The notes under the pieces are model-generated. The model was not told the DNA's origin and made no database searches. It saw nothing but the letters and a program-made list of their open reading frames with translations. DNA of 64,000 bases from assembly GCF_000963885.1 (NCBI RefSeq), contig NZ_BALE01000031.1, positions 1-64,000 on the forward strand, given 5' to 3'. Shown piece by piece: positions 1 through 8,877 of the stretch. The DNA is from Tanticharoenia sakaeratensis NBRC 103193 (lineage in GTDB: Bacteria; Pseudomonadota; Alphaproteobacteria; Acetobacterales; Acetobacteraceae). The translations under genes and the position numbers were made by a program. Every line of letters starts with the position of its first letter. Position 1 is the first letter of the stretch.

Positions 1-582
1 GGCAATGGGCTCACACAGGTCAGAAGCTATAGCCGTTGGTATTATGGTCATCGGCATGATGCCCTGGAAGCCATAGGGCGCGTGCGGAAAATTCATACGC
101 GGATCATTGGAACCCTACCGGACGGCACGCCCTACCGCGCTGATGATCCAGCTCTGCTGGCCTGGGTTCATCTTACAGAGACCATAAGCTTTCTTGACGC
201 CTGGTGCCGCTTTGCAGAGCCACGCATGTCGCAGATCGATCGCGATGCATATGTTCATGACATGGCACGAATTGGCCGACTGCTGGGCGCGGACCCGGTG
301 CCCGATACAGAATTCGAGGCCCGCCGACAGATGCAACGCAGTCGTGTCATGCTGACTTGCGATATGCGCACCGACACGGTCCGCGATCTGTTGCTCGACC
401 AGCCGCTGTCACTTCCCGGCGGCAGGGCGACGCAGCGCCTCCTGATGCAGGCCGCGATTGACCTTCTGCCATTCTGGGCCCGCCGCCTGCACGGCATCCC
501 GTCATCCGGTCCCGGCATGCCGGCAGTCAGCGCGGCGACCTTGGGAATGGCCAGGACGATCCGCTGGGCGTTTCGTAATTAG
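1..582 (+). CDS. DUF2236 / MpaB-like oxygenase family protein, 5' truncated by window edge
   Basis: The reading frame is open from base 1, so the true start lies upstream of the window; the GTG at 82 is only an internal codon. The visible 193 residues carry the hallmarks of the DUF2236 (PF09995, MpaB / rubber-oxygenase-like) family: a [12 protein letters not shown] stretch, then [14 protein letters not shown] and a [14 protein letters not shown] segment with the conserved Trp-Val-His. Members are haem-associated or putative oxygenases, mostly of unknown substrate. The 3' end overlaps the convergent DUF2256 gene by about 56 nt. Family assignment is confident from motifs; the substrate cannot be inferred. 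Confidence 0.8.
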   Translation, partial: GNGLTQVRSYSRWYYGHRHDALEAIGRVRKIHTRIIGTLPDGTPYRADDPALLAWVHLTETISFLDAWCRFAEPRMSQIDRDAYVHDMARIGRLLGADPVPDTEFEARRQMQRSRVMLTCDMRTDTVRDLLLDQPLSLPGGRATQRLLMQAAIDLLPFWARRLHGIPSSGPGMPAVSAATLGMARTIRWAFRN

Positions 583-772
583 ATTTGCCCGCTGAATGGG
601 ACCGGTCGGTACCGGACTGCCGACGACAACCATCCGAACAATATCGAACGTTTTCCCAGTCCCGTGCCCATTTTTTCCGCCATGAAAATGGACGGTGGCA
701 AACAGGGCAGATCTTCTGTGGCAGATCCTGCTTCCTGGGCCGCCTGGGAACAGCGCCGCTACCGCGTGCCAT
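527..772 (-). CDS. DUF2256 small zinc-ribbon-like protein
   Basis: A small protein of about 81 aa with the DUF2256 core: [18 protein letters not shown], then RKKWARDW and a YCSDGCRR block. The paired C-x2-C and C-x3-C cysteines suggest a metal-binding ribbon. Family members are short proteins of unknown function. The ATG at 772 was chosen because the conserved block begins about 13 residues later; no strong ribosome-binding site is visible, and an upstream ATG at 787 in the same frame is possible. About 30 residues after the conserved core are unlike the family and overlap the end of the DUF2236 gene on the other strand. Confidence 0.7.
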   Translation of the reverse strand: MARGSGAVPRRPRKQDLPQKICPVCHRPFSWRKKWARDWENVRYCSDGCRRQSGTDRSHSAGKSNYETPSGSSWPFPRSPR

Positions 773-850
773 GAGGCAGAAACACATGCTTGGACGGGTG
801 CGGCACCCAAAGCACACGCGTCATCCCGCCCGGACCACCCGTAAGCATGC

Positions 851-1234
851 TCAGAACAGGATAAGCGTCGAGAGCGTCCCGAGCCCAAGTGCGCTCCAAA
901 GGCCGAGCAGAATGATCCGTCGCACGATCCTGCGGCGGATCAGCAACTGCATGAACGGGAGAACGACGGGTGTATCGTCTCCCTTCGCAGCGGGACGGCA
1001 TGTCGCGGGGTCAAGCCCGACTTCCACGAGGAGGGCTGCCTTGAATGCATCCAGATCCTCGATCCGGTATAACGTGTCGTGGCCCGTGACGATCCGGTTG
1101 GGACCGCACCGCAACAGTCGCAGCCGGTTCAGCGAACCCGGTGCAATTCCAATATGCGCGGACGCCTCGCGGGGCGTCACGACCCGTCGATCGGGAAATG
1201 CGACAAGGGTCGAAGTTACCGGGGCCACGGACAC
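851..1234 (-). CDS. Small HTH (excisionase/MerR-like) protein with C-terminal membrane segment
   Basis: 127 aa. Residues about 18-65 (VVTPREASAHIGIAPGSL, then YRIEDLDAFKAAL) read as a helix-turn-helix of the excisionase/HTH_17 type, in which a recognition helix is followed by a 'YR..DLDAF' strand. Residues about 103-127 are a hydrophobic helix ending the protein, so it may be membrane-tethered. The GTG start at 1234 has a good AGAGG ribosome-binding site six bases upstream, which supports this start. The target is unknown. It is divergent from the MYG1-like gene. Confidence 0.6.
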   Translation of the reverse strand: MSVAPVTSTLVAFPDRRVVTPREASAHIGIAPGSLNRLRLLRCGPNRIVTGHDTLYRIEDLDAFKAALLVEVGLDPATCRPAAKGDDTPVVLPFMQLLIRRRIVRRIILLGLWSALGLGTLSTLILF

Positions 1235-1571
1235 GATATCCTCTCAAGGTCATGCGCAGCGGGCACGGCGCAGTCCGGACTGCAGGCTGATCTCATGACA
1301 ACCCGGGACAGGCTTCGGAGTTCACCGAAGCTTTTCATCGTCATGACCTTGCGCGCCTGAAGCTTCGACCGCAGGCAACGCAGACGCTCATCAGGCAGAA
1401 TATCGTCGGCATCGGCGCATGGCGCCTTTGCGTTTCACGAACCGCCGACAGCATCCGAGCCGTGTGGAAGGCGCCGCGCATCCACCTTCCTTGTTGTCTG
1501 GCTGCACCCGCTAGGGCATGACGAGGCACGTTTTCGAACTTTCCGCACGTCTTCCCAGCAGGTCTCTCCTC
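1235..1571. other. Intergenic region between divergent genes, no gene seen
   Basis: About 337 bp separate the GTG start of the HTH protein from the ATG of the MYG1-like gene. Both neighbours are transcribed outward, so promoters for both should lie here. I see no RNA gene, clear inverted repeat or convincing -35/-10 pair. Short frames here lack family features. Confidence 0.4.
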
Positions 1572-2603
1572 ATGTCCCAGCACACGCCCATCGGGCTCGA
1601 CAATTCCACAGCCAACGTCACGGCACTGACGCATTCGGGCAATTTTCACGTCGACGAGACGCTGGGCTATGTCATCCTTCATTACGCGCTGGCACCCGAC
1701 GGCGATCTGATCCATCGCGTCCTTGGCGACGCGGCTCCCGATCGACTGACGTTCATCCGCACGCGATCACCGGAGACGATCAAGACGGCCGACATCGTCT
1801 TTGACGTGGGCGGTGTCTTCGACCCGACCCACGGACGCTATGACCACCATATGCGCGACAAGCCCCTGCGTGCCGACGGCACGCCATACAGCGCGGCGGG
1901 CCTTCTGTGGGAAGATTACGGCAAGGCCGCGATCCGCAATATCCTGGCCGCTCCCGCCGACGACACCGTGATTGCCTCGATCTGGAAGACAATCGACAAG
2001 TCGCTGATCCTGCCTGTCGATCAGGACGACAACGGCGTCGCGAAGATGGGCAAGCTGTCGCTGGCGGACATCGTCTCGGCCTGCAGCCCGCCCTGGGATA
2101 CGGCAGAACTTTATGGCCCTGAAGAAGCCAGGCTGCGCGAGGGAAGAGGGTTCGCCAACGCAGCAGCGGCCGTCGCCTCCCACCTGGTGAACATGATCGA
2201 CCGTGCCCGCGCCAGCCTGAAGGCGGCGGACCGGGTCATGGCCGCCTATGAGCAGGCGGAAGACAAGCGCATTCTCGTAATGGACACGGGAATGCCCACC
2301 GAGAAAATGATCTTCGAGCATGATCTGCCGGTGGTCTACGTCGTCTCCCCTGCCGGTCCCGATCAGTGGAACGTCAAGGCCATCCCGCCGACGCGTGGTG
2401 AATTCGGCCAACGCGTTTCGCTTCCCGCAGCCTGGGGCGGTCTCGAGCGCCAGGCATTGGCGACGGTCTCCGGCGTGCAGGATGCTGTGTTCGCTCACCC
2501 CGCCCGCTTCATCTGCGGCGCGCAGAGCCGCGAAGGCGCAGTCCGCATGGCCCGCCTCGCCCTCGAGATCGACAGCGAGATGAAGCGTTCGAACGCTCAG
2601 TAG
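1572..2603 (+). CDS. MYG1 / UPF0160 family metal-dependent hydrolase
   Basis: 343 aa, full length for the MYG1 (UPF0160) family. Near the N-terminus THSGNFHVDETLGYVIL supplies the family's His/Asp cluster (His21, His26, Asp28). DIVFDVGG follows at about 75-82, then YDHHMRD at about 90-96, the DHH-type metal site. Known relatives are DHH-like phosphoesterases/nucleases; eukaryotic MYG1 is a 3'-5' RNA exonuclease. The ATG at 1572 is preferred over 1518 because the extra 18 residues are unlike the family. Confidence 0.85.
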   Translation: MSQHTPIGLDNSTANVTALTHSGNFHVDETLGYVILHYALAPDGDLIHRVLGDAAPDRLTFIRTRSPETIKTADIVFDVGGVFDPTHGRYDHHMRDKPLRADGTPYSAAGLLWEDYGKAAIRNILAAPADDTVIASIWKTIDKSLILPVDQDDNGVAKMGKLSLADIVSACSPPWDTAELYGPEEARLREGRGFANAAAAVASHLVNMIDRARASLKAADRVMAAYEQAEDKRILVMDTGMPTEKMIFEHDLPVVYVVSPAGPDQWNVKAIPPTRGEFGQRVSLPAAWGGLERQALATVSGVQDAVFAHPARFICGAQSREGAVRMARLALEIDSEMKRSNAQ

Positions 2604-2726
2604 CGGCTCGCCTCAACCTGCCATTCCGGCCGGTCCGGGAACGCATCGGCACGTCATGCGTCGCATCAGCGAACGTCGCGCCCTCTCCCGGGCGCATCCG
2701 ATACGGACGGCGCAGCCGGCAGGAGC

Positions 2727-4175
2727 ATGACAACGGTGAGCGGGCAGGCCAATCCGAACGAGGATCACGCAATTCCGCAGGCCTCCGATCATGCCGAGCC
2801 TGCCGCCGGGATCTCCCGATGGTTCGGCGTCGAAACCTGGTCGGAATTTGCCCGCAACCCGCTCGATTACTGGCGTCCGCGCACCGTGCGCATCGGCGTG
2901 ACCGGCCTTGCGCGTGCGGGCAAGACGGTCCTTCTGACTGCACTGGCCGCAACATTGCTGGCGCCAGGCGCGCTCGGCGGTCGCCTGCGCCGCGTGCGGT
3001 TGGCCGATCTGGGCGCCAACCCGCTGCCACGCTTTCCGTTCGCCGCCAATCTGGCGGCGCTGGCGGCGGATCCGCCCCGCTGGCCCGATCGCACCGACGC
3101 AACGGCCCTTCTGGCCCTGGATCTCGAACTGGGACGGCCGGGCCTTCCGGGACGGTCCGTGCGCCTCGAGTTTCTCGACTATCCGGGCGAGTGGCTGCTC
3201 GACCTCCCCATGCTGGTGCAGGATTTCCGCACGTGGTCACGCGCGACCCTGACGCGGATGCGCACCCTGCCCTCCACGGAAGCATCCCGCGCATTTCTGG
3301 CGTTCGCCCAGGCCCTGCCTGCGTCGACCGGCGCATCGGACGCGCTGGCGCAGAGCGGTCATGACCTCTACGTGCGGGCATTGAACAGTCTGCGCGCGGA
3401 GCACGGCCTTTCCTGGCTTCAGCCGGGACGTTTCATGATGCCGGGTCCAGGTGCAGCGCCGGCCTGGATGGCCTTCTTCCCGCTCGACAATGCATCCTCC
3501 CTCGCAGGCTTGCTCGGCGAACGATACGACGCCTACCGCCAGTCGGTCCGCGATGGTCTGGTGGCGCCCTTGTTCGGTCAGATCGACCGCCTGGTGGTTC
3601 TGGCCGATCTGCTCGGCGCCCTGCATACGGGACCGGCAGCCTTCGAGGACGCACGCGCAGCCCTGGCGGCGGCGTCCGAATCGCTGCGCTGGCAGGGCTC
3701 GTGGGTGCAGGCCATTGGTGCACTAGCGCAGGGACGACTGCCCCCGCGGACCATCCGTCGTGTCGCCTATGTCGCCAGCAAGGCCGATCACGTGTCTGAA
3801 CGACAGCGCGGCAATCTGCGGGCGCTGATGGATGCGCTGACGAACGGCGGCGCGAGCCCACGCTCCATCGGCGAAGGAAGTGCCCAGCGCGCGGCGTTCG
3901 CTGTCGCCAGCGCACGCTGCACGGAAGATTTCGTCTGGTCGCTCGATGGTCATCCGGTGTCGGCCGTGCGCGGCCGCCTGCTGGGCGATCATCGCATGAC
4001 CCGCTCCTATCCCGGCGAGGTGCCGGACGCGCCGCCGGACGCGGCATTCTGGACCCACCCGTTCCTGTCTCTGCCAGTGTTCGAGCCGGCGAGACTGCAG
4101 GATGGCGGGCGGCATGGCATTCCCAATATCGGGCTGGACGCACTGCTCGGCTTCCTTCTGGAGGACCTCCTGTGA
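2727..4175 (+). CDS. ycjX: YcjX family (DUF463) P-loop NTPase
   Basis: 482 aa, the usual length of YcjX. A P-loop, GLARAGKT, lies at residues 60-67 after an RIGVTG strand; LEFLDYPGEWLLDLPML at about 150 is the second family signature. YcjX proteins are GTPase-like, stress-associated and almost always paired with the membrane protein YcjF, as here (4-nt GTGA overlap). The AGGAG at 2721-2725 is only one base from the ATG; the in-frame GTG at 2736 is ten bases away and could be the real start. In E. coli ycjX/ycjF lie downstream of psp; here the psp genes are about 40 kb away. Confidence 0.88.
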   Translation: MTTVSGQANPNEDHAIPQASDHAEPAAGISRWFGVETWSEFARNPLDYWRPRTVRIGVTGLARAGKTVLLTALAATLLAPGALGGRLRRVRLADLGANPLPRFPFAANLAALAADPPRWPDRTDATALLALDLELGRPGLPGRSVRLEFLDYPGEWLLDLPMLVQDFRTWSRATLTRMRTLPSTEASRAFLAFAQALPASTGASDALAQSGHDLYVRALNSLRAEHGLSWLQPGRFMMPGPGAAPAWMAFFPLDNASSLAGLLGERYDAYRQSVRDGLVAPLFGQIDRLVVLADLLGALHTGPAAFEDARAALAAASESLRWQGSWVQAIGALAQGRLPPRTIRRVAYVASKADHVSERQRGNLRALMDALTNGGASPRSIGEGSAQRAAFAVASARCTEDFVWSLDGHPVSAVRGRLLGDHRMTRSYPGEVPDAPPDAAFWTHPFLSLPVFEPARLQDGGRHGIPNIGLDALLGFLLEDLL

Positions 4176-5038
4176 GCGATGACGCGCGTCTCGTCCAACC
4201 CCGCATCGAGACTGAAACCACAGCGGCACCGCGTCTCGATCTGCCGGTAACGCCGCTGCCGGATCGGCTCACGAAACCATCCGGACCCGGGACACCTGTT
4301 CTGGTCCTGTCCGGATTTGCGGTGCTGGCGCTGGGTCTGGCCGGACTGGAGACCGGCAATTTCGTCGCAGCCGAATTTGCCCGTGCCACGTGGCTGGGCT
4401 GGCTGACCCTCGTGATCGCGGTTCTCGGATTCGGTCTGATCCTGGCCGGAATCATCCGGGAACTGCGCGGGCTTGCCGCCCTGCGTGCCGTGGACGCCAT
4501 GCGGCGCGATCTGGCCTCGGACGATCCGCACCGTCGTATTCATGCGGCCCGTCACTGGCTCGCCGGAATCGAGGGTGGTGACGCGCTGCGCCCTGCCTTG
4601 GATGCCCTGAACGATCCGGACGCCGTGCTGTCCCTTCTGCGATCAAGTGCCGAAGCCCGGCTGCGCACCCAATCTGATGCCTTGAGCAGGAAGGCTGCGA
4701 TGCAGGTCGTGGCAGGCATGGCCGCGACACCCGCGCCCGCACTGGTCGTACTGCTGGTTTCGTGGCGAGCGGTGCGGCTGATCCGCCAGATCGCAACACT
4801 CTACGGCGTGCGGCCGGGCCTCCTGGCAACGCTCGGGCTTCTGCGCCGAACCGCACTGTCGGCCACGGCAACTGCCGTCACCGAGGCCGCCATCAACACC
4901 GCGGCCCACGCTGTCCTGAGCAGCCCGCTACTGACGCATATCGCCGGCGAAATGGCCGGAGGCGCCGTAGCCGCGCGCCGCATGGTCGTGCTGGGCCGCG
5001 CCACAAGCGTCGCCTGCTCACCCCTGCCGCCGGAGTGA
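4172..5038 (+). CDS. ycjF: YcjF family (DUF697) inner-membrane protein
   Basis: 288 aa. Two adjacent hydrophobic helices (about residues 45-65 and 75-95, starting VLVLSGFAVLALGL and LGWLTLVIAVLGFGLIL) are followed by a long soluble region with a further helical pair around 190-260, the layout of TIGR01620/YcjF. The GTG start overlaps the ycjX stop as GTGA, so the two are translationally coupled. It presumably anchors or partners YcjX at the membrane; the biochemical role is unknown. Confidence 0.85.
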   Translation: MSDDARLVQPRIETETTAAPRLDLPVTPLPDRLTKPSGPGTPVLVLSGFAVLALGLAGLETGNFVAAEFARATWLGWLTLVIAVLGFGLILAGIIRELRGLAALRAVDAMRRDLASDDPHRRIHAARHWLAGIEGGDALRPALDALNDPDAVLSLLRSSAEARLRTQSDALSRKAAMQVVAGMAATPAPALVVLLVSWRAVRLIRQIATLYGVRPGLLATLGLLRRTALSATATAVTEAAINTAAHAVLSSPLLTHIAGEMAGGAVAARRMVVLGRATSVACSPLPPE

Positions 5039-5268
5039 AGAGATATCGCCAGCAACGAGCCCACTGAGCGACACTCATGAAGCAGGACGACCTAAAGGCC
5101 GAGTCTGTGTCCATCGGATGCGCACTGTCGTGCTGGAGCCGATTGAAACAGATCAAGGCTGGCTACGCGCGCACGGGCTGGCAATCATCGCAGGCATGAA
5201 CACTGCTACCGTCACGTCAACCTGGGCCAGCCCCGGCTGAACGCCAGTCGATGCGCCCAAGGCGTAGC

Positions 5269-5283
5269 CCGGTCAGAGACCGG
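5269..5283. repeat. Short perfect hairpin between convergent ycjF and manC
   Basis: CCGGTC-AGA-GACCGG, a 6-bp stem with a three-base loop, lies between two converging genes. There is no T-run on either strand, so a terminator role is only a guess. Confidence 0.25.
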
Positions 5284-5323
5284 CATCGCAATGTCAGGCC
5301 ACGCCGACTGACCGTCCGATCCT

Positions 5324-6781
5324 TCAGCTCCGATTATAGGTGTCTTCGAAGCGAACGATGTCGTCCTCGCCGAGATACGCGCCGGACTGAACCTCGATCA
5401 GGGTCAGGGGGATCCGGCCCGGATTCTCCATGCGATGCGTGCACCCTTGCGGCAGGTAGACGCTCTCATTCTCTCTCAGCATGATCGTCTCGTGATCGCG
5501 CACGACGGTCGCGACCCCTTCGACCACCACCCAGTGCTCCGCCCGGTGGTAATGCTTCTGCAAGGACAGCTTCTGGCCGGGCTCGACCACGATCCGCTTG
5601 ACCTGAAACCTGTCTCCCGAAATCAGGCTTTCGTAGAAGCCCCATGGCCGGTAGCAGCGGTTATGCGCGCGCGCCTCATGCCGGCCGGCTGCCGTCAGAC
5701 GTTCGACAACACGCTTGACGTCCTGTGCGCGATCGCGATGCGTGACCAGAACGGCATCCTCGGTCACGACCACCACGGCATCCGACAGGCCGGTCACGGC
5801 CGCGACCATGCCTTCGGAACGCACGTAACAGTCACGCGCGTCCTCTAGGAAAACGTCACCCAGGGCGACATTGCCATCCTGATCCTTGGGACTGATGTCC
5901 CATAGGGCATCCCAGCTTCCGACATCCGACCAGCCGAGATCGGCAGGGATGACCGCAGCGTGGGCCGTACGCTCGGCGACGGCATAGTCGATCGAGATGT
6001 TCGGCGCCTTTGCGAAGGCAGCGGGGTCGAGGCGCTCGAACACGAGGTCGCGAACGCGATGCGCGACAGCCTCCGTGCATGCCGCCACGACGTCGGGGGC
6101 ATGCGCCCGCATCTCGTCCAGCAGCGTCCGCGCGCTGAACACGAACATGCCGGAATTCCAGAAATAACGCGTGCTTGCCACGAGCTGCCGCGCCTGCTCC
6201 AGGTCCGGCTTCTCGCGGAATGCCGCAACTCGATACACGCCATCAAGCCCTGTCATGGCGTCACCGAGCTCGATATAGCCGTACCCGGTCTCGGGCCGCG
6301 TCGGCTGCATGCCGAACGTCACGACATTTCCCTGCCCCGCCGCGCTCACAGCCTTCACCAGCGCCGACTGCAACGCTTCCGGACGCGTGATCGCGGCATC
6401 GGCCGCCATCATCCACAGGATCGCATCAGGTGTGTCTTCGGCAACGATCATCGCGGCCGTCGTGATGGCGGGCGCCGAATTGCGTCCGACCGGCTCCAGG
6501 ACGATGCGCGCGTTCTCGATCCCGATCTCGCGCAGTTGCTCGGCAATCAGGAAGCGGTGCTCGGCGTTGCAGACCACGATCGGCGGAGCAAATTCGGGCC
6601 CGGCCGCGCGCAGGGCAGTTTCCTGAAGCATGGTACGCTCGCCGACCAGCGGCCAGAGCTGCTTCGGAAAGCTCGCCCGGGACACGGGCCACAGTCGGCT
6701 TCCTGAGCCGCCGGACAGAATGACCGGTACGATCCGTGGACGCGCAGGCGCCGCAGATGCGTCGAGGCGGGTTTCGGACAT
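5324..6781 (-). CDS. manC: Mannose-1-phosphate guanylyltransferase / mannose-6-phosphate isomerase
   Basis: 485 aa, the size of bifunctional type II ManC/AlgA enzymes. The nucleotidyltransferase pyrophosphorylase signature LSGGSGSRLWPVSR is at residues 22-35 and FPKQ follows. The C-terminal ~110 residues form the cupin isomerase domain: RPWGFYESL, KHYHRAEHW with metal-binding histidines, and GCTHRMEN. It makes GDP-mannose, the donor for mannosyl residues of the polysaccharide. The start at 6781 was chosen over 7012 because GGGAG sits seven bases upstream and the product then begins close to the catalytic domain. It is divergent from manB. Confidence 0.93.
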   Translation of the reverse strand: MSETRLDASAAPARPRIVPVILSGGSGSRLWPVSRASFPKQLWPLVGERTMLQETALRAAGPEFAPPIVVCNAEHRFLIAEQLREIGIENARIVLEPVGRNSAPAITTAAMIVAEDTPDAILWMMAADAAITRPEALQSALVKAVSAAGQGNVVTFGMQPTRPETGYGYIELGDAMTGLDGVYRVAAFREKPDLEQARQLVASTRYFWNSGMFVFSARTLLDEMRAHAPDVVAACTEAVAHRVRDLVFERLDPAAFAKAPNISIDYAVAERTAHAAVIPADLGWSDVGSWDALWDISPKDQDGNVALGDVFLEDARDCYVRSEGMVAAVTGLSDAVVVVTEDAVLVTHRDRAQDVKRVVERLTAAGRHEARAHNRCYRPWGFYESLISGDRFQVKRIVVEPGQKLSLQKHYHRAEHWVVVEGVATVVRDHETIMLRENESVYLPQGCTHRMENPGRIPLTLIEVQSGAYLGEDDIVRFEDTYNRS

Positions 6782-7165
6782 AGGCACTCCCGTATCGGCA
6801 ACCACGCAATCTGGCTGCATGCGCCCCGATATGCCCTGTGCATGCCTCTTGCGCCAGCCCCCCGGGAGGACCCCGAAGGTACGTTGCCGCGCGCCATGAG
6901 CAGAAATTCCGCTTCGCTCTGCTGCCTGTGCGATCCGTCCGCGCGCATGGCCGAAACCGTTTGTGACAGGCAAGCGCCGGCTTCGCCAACCTGGACAATT
7001 TCCAACGCGCAATACGCTTCACATGCTTTTCCCGTCACGAGACTAAACAGACGGTTTTTTACGGCCGTGCCGGATGTCGGTTGGAAGGATGTTGCGATAT
7101 GGCTTCCTGCAAACGAAGACCTGGCGAACGGGATCACGACCGCCACGTGAAAGAAGGGAAGTCTG
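6782..7165. promoter_or_regulatory. Divergent intergenic region between manC and manB
   Basis: About 384 bp without a supportable gene separate the two GDP-mannose pathway genes, which are transcribed away from each other. It should carry promoters for both and could allow co-regulation. I could not identify a specific operator or a convincing -35/-10 pair by eye. Confidence 0.4.
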
Positions 7166-8650
7166 ATGCGCATTGACCAGTGGATGGAACGCTCCGGCGT
7201 CGCCTTCGGCACAAGCGGCGCGCGTGGTCTGGTCGCTGCGATGACGGACGAGGTCTGCTTCGCCTACACGACCGGGTTCCTGTCGTATCTGGAATCGTGC
7301 GGCGATACCGCCCCGGGTGCATCCGTGGCCCTGGCCGGGGACCTGCGCCCCAGCACCCCTCGCATCCTGCGTGCCTGTGTCGCCGCGATCCGGCACCGAG
7401 GCTATGTGCCGGTGTTCTGCGGCTATGTACCGACGCCCGCGCTTTGCGTGCATGCATTCGCAGCCGGCATGCCGTCCCTCATGGTGACCGGCAGCCACAT
7501 CCCCGCCGATCGTAACGGCATCAAGTTCAACCGGCCGCAGGGCGAGTTCCTGAAGACGGATGAAGCCGGCATGCGCGCACAGGATGTCGAGGTGCCGGCC
7601 GACCTGTTCGACGAGAACGGAGCCTTGCAATCGCCTGCGGACCTGCCCGATCCGGTCGATGTCACGACGGGGTTCATCCGGCGCTATCAGGATTTCTTCG
7701 GAACGGACGCGCTCAAGGGCCTGCGCCTTGGCATCTACCAGCACTCGGCCGTGGGGCGGGACGTTCTGGTCGATCTGGTTCAGGCGCTGGGCGCCACGGC
7801 AACGCCGTTCGGCCGATCGACGGATTTCGTCCCGGTCGATACCGAGGCCGTCCGACCTGACGATATTGCCCTCGCCCGGGAGCGTGCCGCACAGGGTGAT
7901 CTGGATGCAATCCTGACGACAGATGGCGATTCGGATCGTCCGCTGCTGGCCGATCGAAAAGGCCACTGGCTTCGCGGGGACGTCCTCGGGATTCTGGCAG
8001 CCCGCTTCCTGCAGGCGCAGAGTGTCGCAACGCCGGTCAGCAGCAATACCGCGCTCGAAAAGGCGGGATTTGCTGCGGATATCCGGCGCACGAAAATTGG
8101 ATCGCCGTTCGTCGTGGCCGCCATGGCGGATGCCGTGCAGAAGGGTGCGCAACCTGTTGTCGGCTACGAGGCAAACGGCGGCTTCCTGCTTGCAACCAAG
8201 GTAGAGAATGCAGGGCGTCATCTCTCGGCCCTGCCGACACGCGATTCCGTCCTACCGATGATCGCGGCGCTGGTTGCAGCGCGCGCCTTTGGAAATGACC
8301 TCGCAGCACTGACCGCGACGCTGCCGGAACGCTTTACCGGAAGCGACCGGATCGTCGGCATGCCGACAGCGCAAAGCGCGGCCCTGCTGGATCGCATGCG
8401 TCAGGACCCCGGGACGGCAGCCTCGTCTCTCGGATTGATATCGGAATGCGGCGCTGTGACCGGCGTGGACGAAACAGATGGCCTGAGGATGTCGTTCGCA
8501 TCGGATGACATCGTGCATTTCCGCCCCTCCGGAAACGCACCGGAAATGCGCATCTACGTCGAGACCGACACATCTGAGCGGACCGACGCACTTCTCGCTC
8601 TTGCCCGTGCGGCCCTCATCCGGGAAAGCGGCATGCATACGCACGCGTGA
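7166..8650 (+). CDS. manB: Phosphomannomutase (alpha-D-phosphohexomutase family)
   Basis: 494 aa. FGTSGARGL at about 14-22 is the family N-terminal motif. TGSHIPADRNGIKF at 108-121 holds the catalytic phosphoserine (Ser110), DGDSDRP at about 252 binds Mg2+, and the C-terminal HFRPSGNAPEMRIYVE is the phosphate-binding loop. It converts mannose-6-P to mannose-1-P for ManC; a phosphoglucomutase side activity cannot be excluded. GAAGGGAAG just upstream of the ATG is a strong ribosome-binding site. A strong hairpin follows the stop. Confidence 0.92.
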   Translation: MRIDQWMERSGVAFGTSGARGLVAAMTDEVCFAYTTGFLSYLESCGDTAPGASVALAGDLRPSTPRILRACVAAIRHRGYVPVFCGYVPTPALCVHAFAAGMPSLMVTGSHIPADRNGIKFNRPQGEFLKTDEAGMRAQDVEVPADLFDENGALQSPADLPDPVDVTTGFIRRYQDFFGTDALKGLRLGIYQHSAVGRDVLVDLVQALGATATPFGRSTDFVPVDTEAVRPDDIALARERAAQGDLDAILTTDGDSDRPLLADRKGHWLRGDVLGILAARFLQAQSVATPVSSNTALEKAGFAADIRRTKIGSPFVVAAMADAVQKGAQPVVGYEANGGFLLATKVENAGRHLSALPTRDSVLPMIAALVAARAFGNDLAALTATLPERFTGSDRIVGMPTAQSAALLDRMRQDPGTAASSLGLISECGAVTGVDETDGLRMSFASDDIVHFRPSGNAPEMRIYVETDTSERTDALLALARAALIRESGMHTHA

Positions 8651-8659
8651 CGCTTAGCC

Positions 8660-8690
8660 GGCATACCGGGTCCGTCCAGTCCGGTATGCC
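8660..8690 (+). terminator. Strong hairpin immediately downstream of manB
   Basis: GGCATACCGG and CCGGTATGCC form a perfect 10-bp stem around an 11-nt loop, starting ten bases after the manB stop. No T-run follows, so it may terminate weakly or stabilise the mRNA 3' end. Confidence 0.55.
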
Positions 8691-8877
8691 GCCGATGGCG
8701 GCCGGTGGCGGCCTTACGGTCGCGCGCCCTGGGTGACCAATCAAGGAACGGACGTCCCTCACCCCGTGCAGCAGCAGTCTCGTGGCGACATATCCCCGAC
8801 GATATTTCGGAATGTGCGGTATCCGCCCCTGTCTCCGCGCAGGGCCGGACACATAGCAAAGCCGTCCTATGGCGAAC

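Noticed and set aside
585-1298. 237-codon plus-strand frame
   Set aside because: Covers the DUF2256 and HTH genes on the other strand, both of which show family motifs; this frame has none.
3433-4500. 355-codon minus-strand frame
   Set aside because: Mirror of ycjX/ycjF; Arg/Pro/Ser-rich and lacking any motif.
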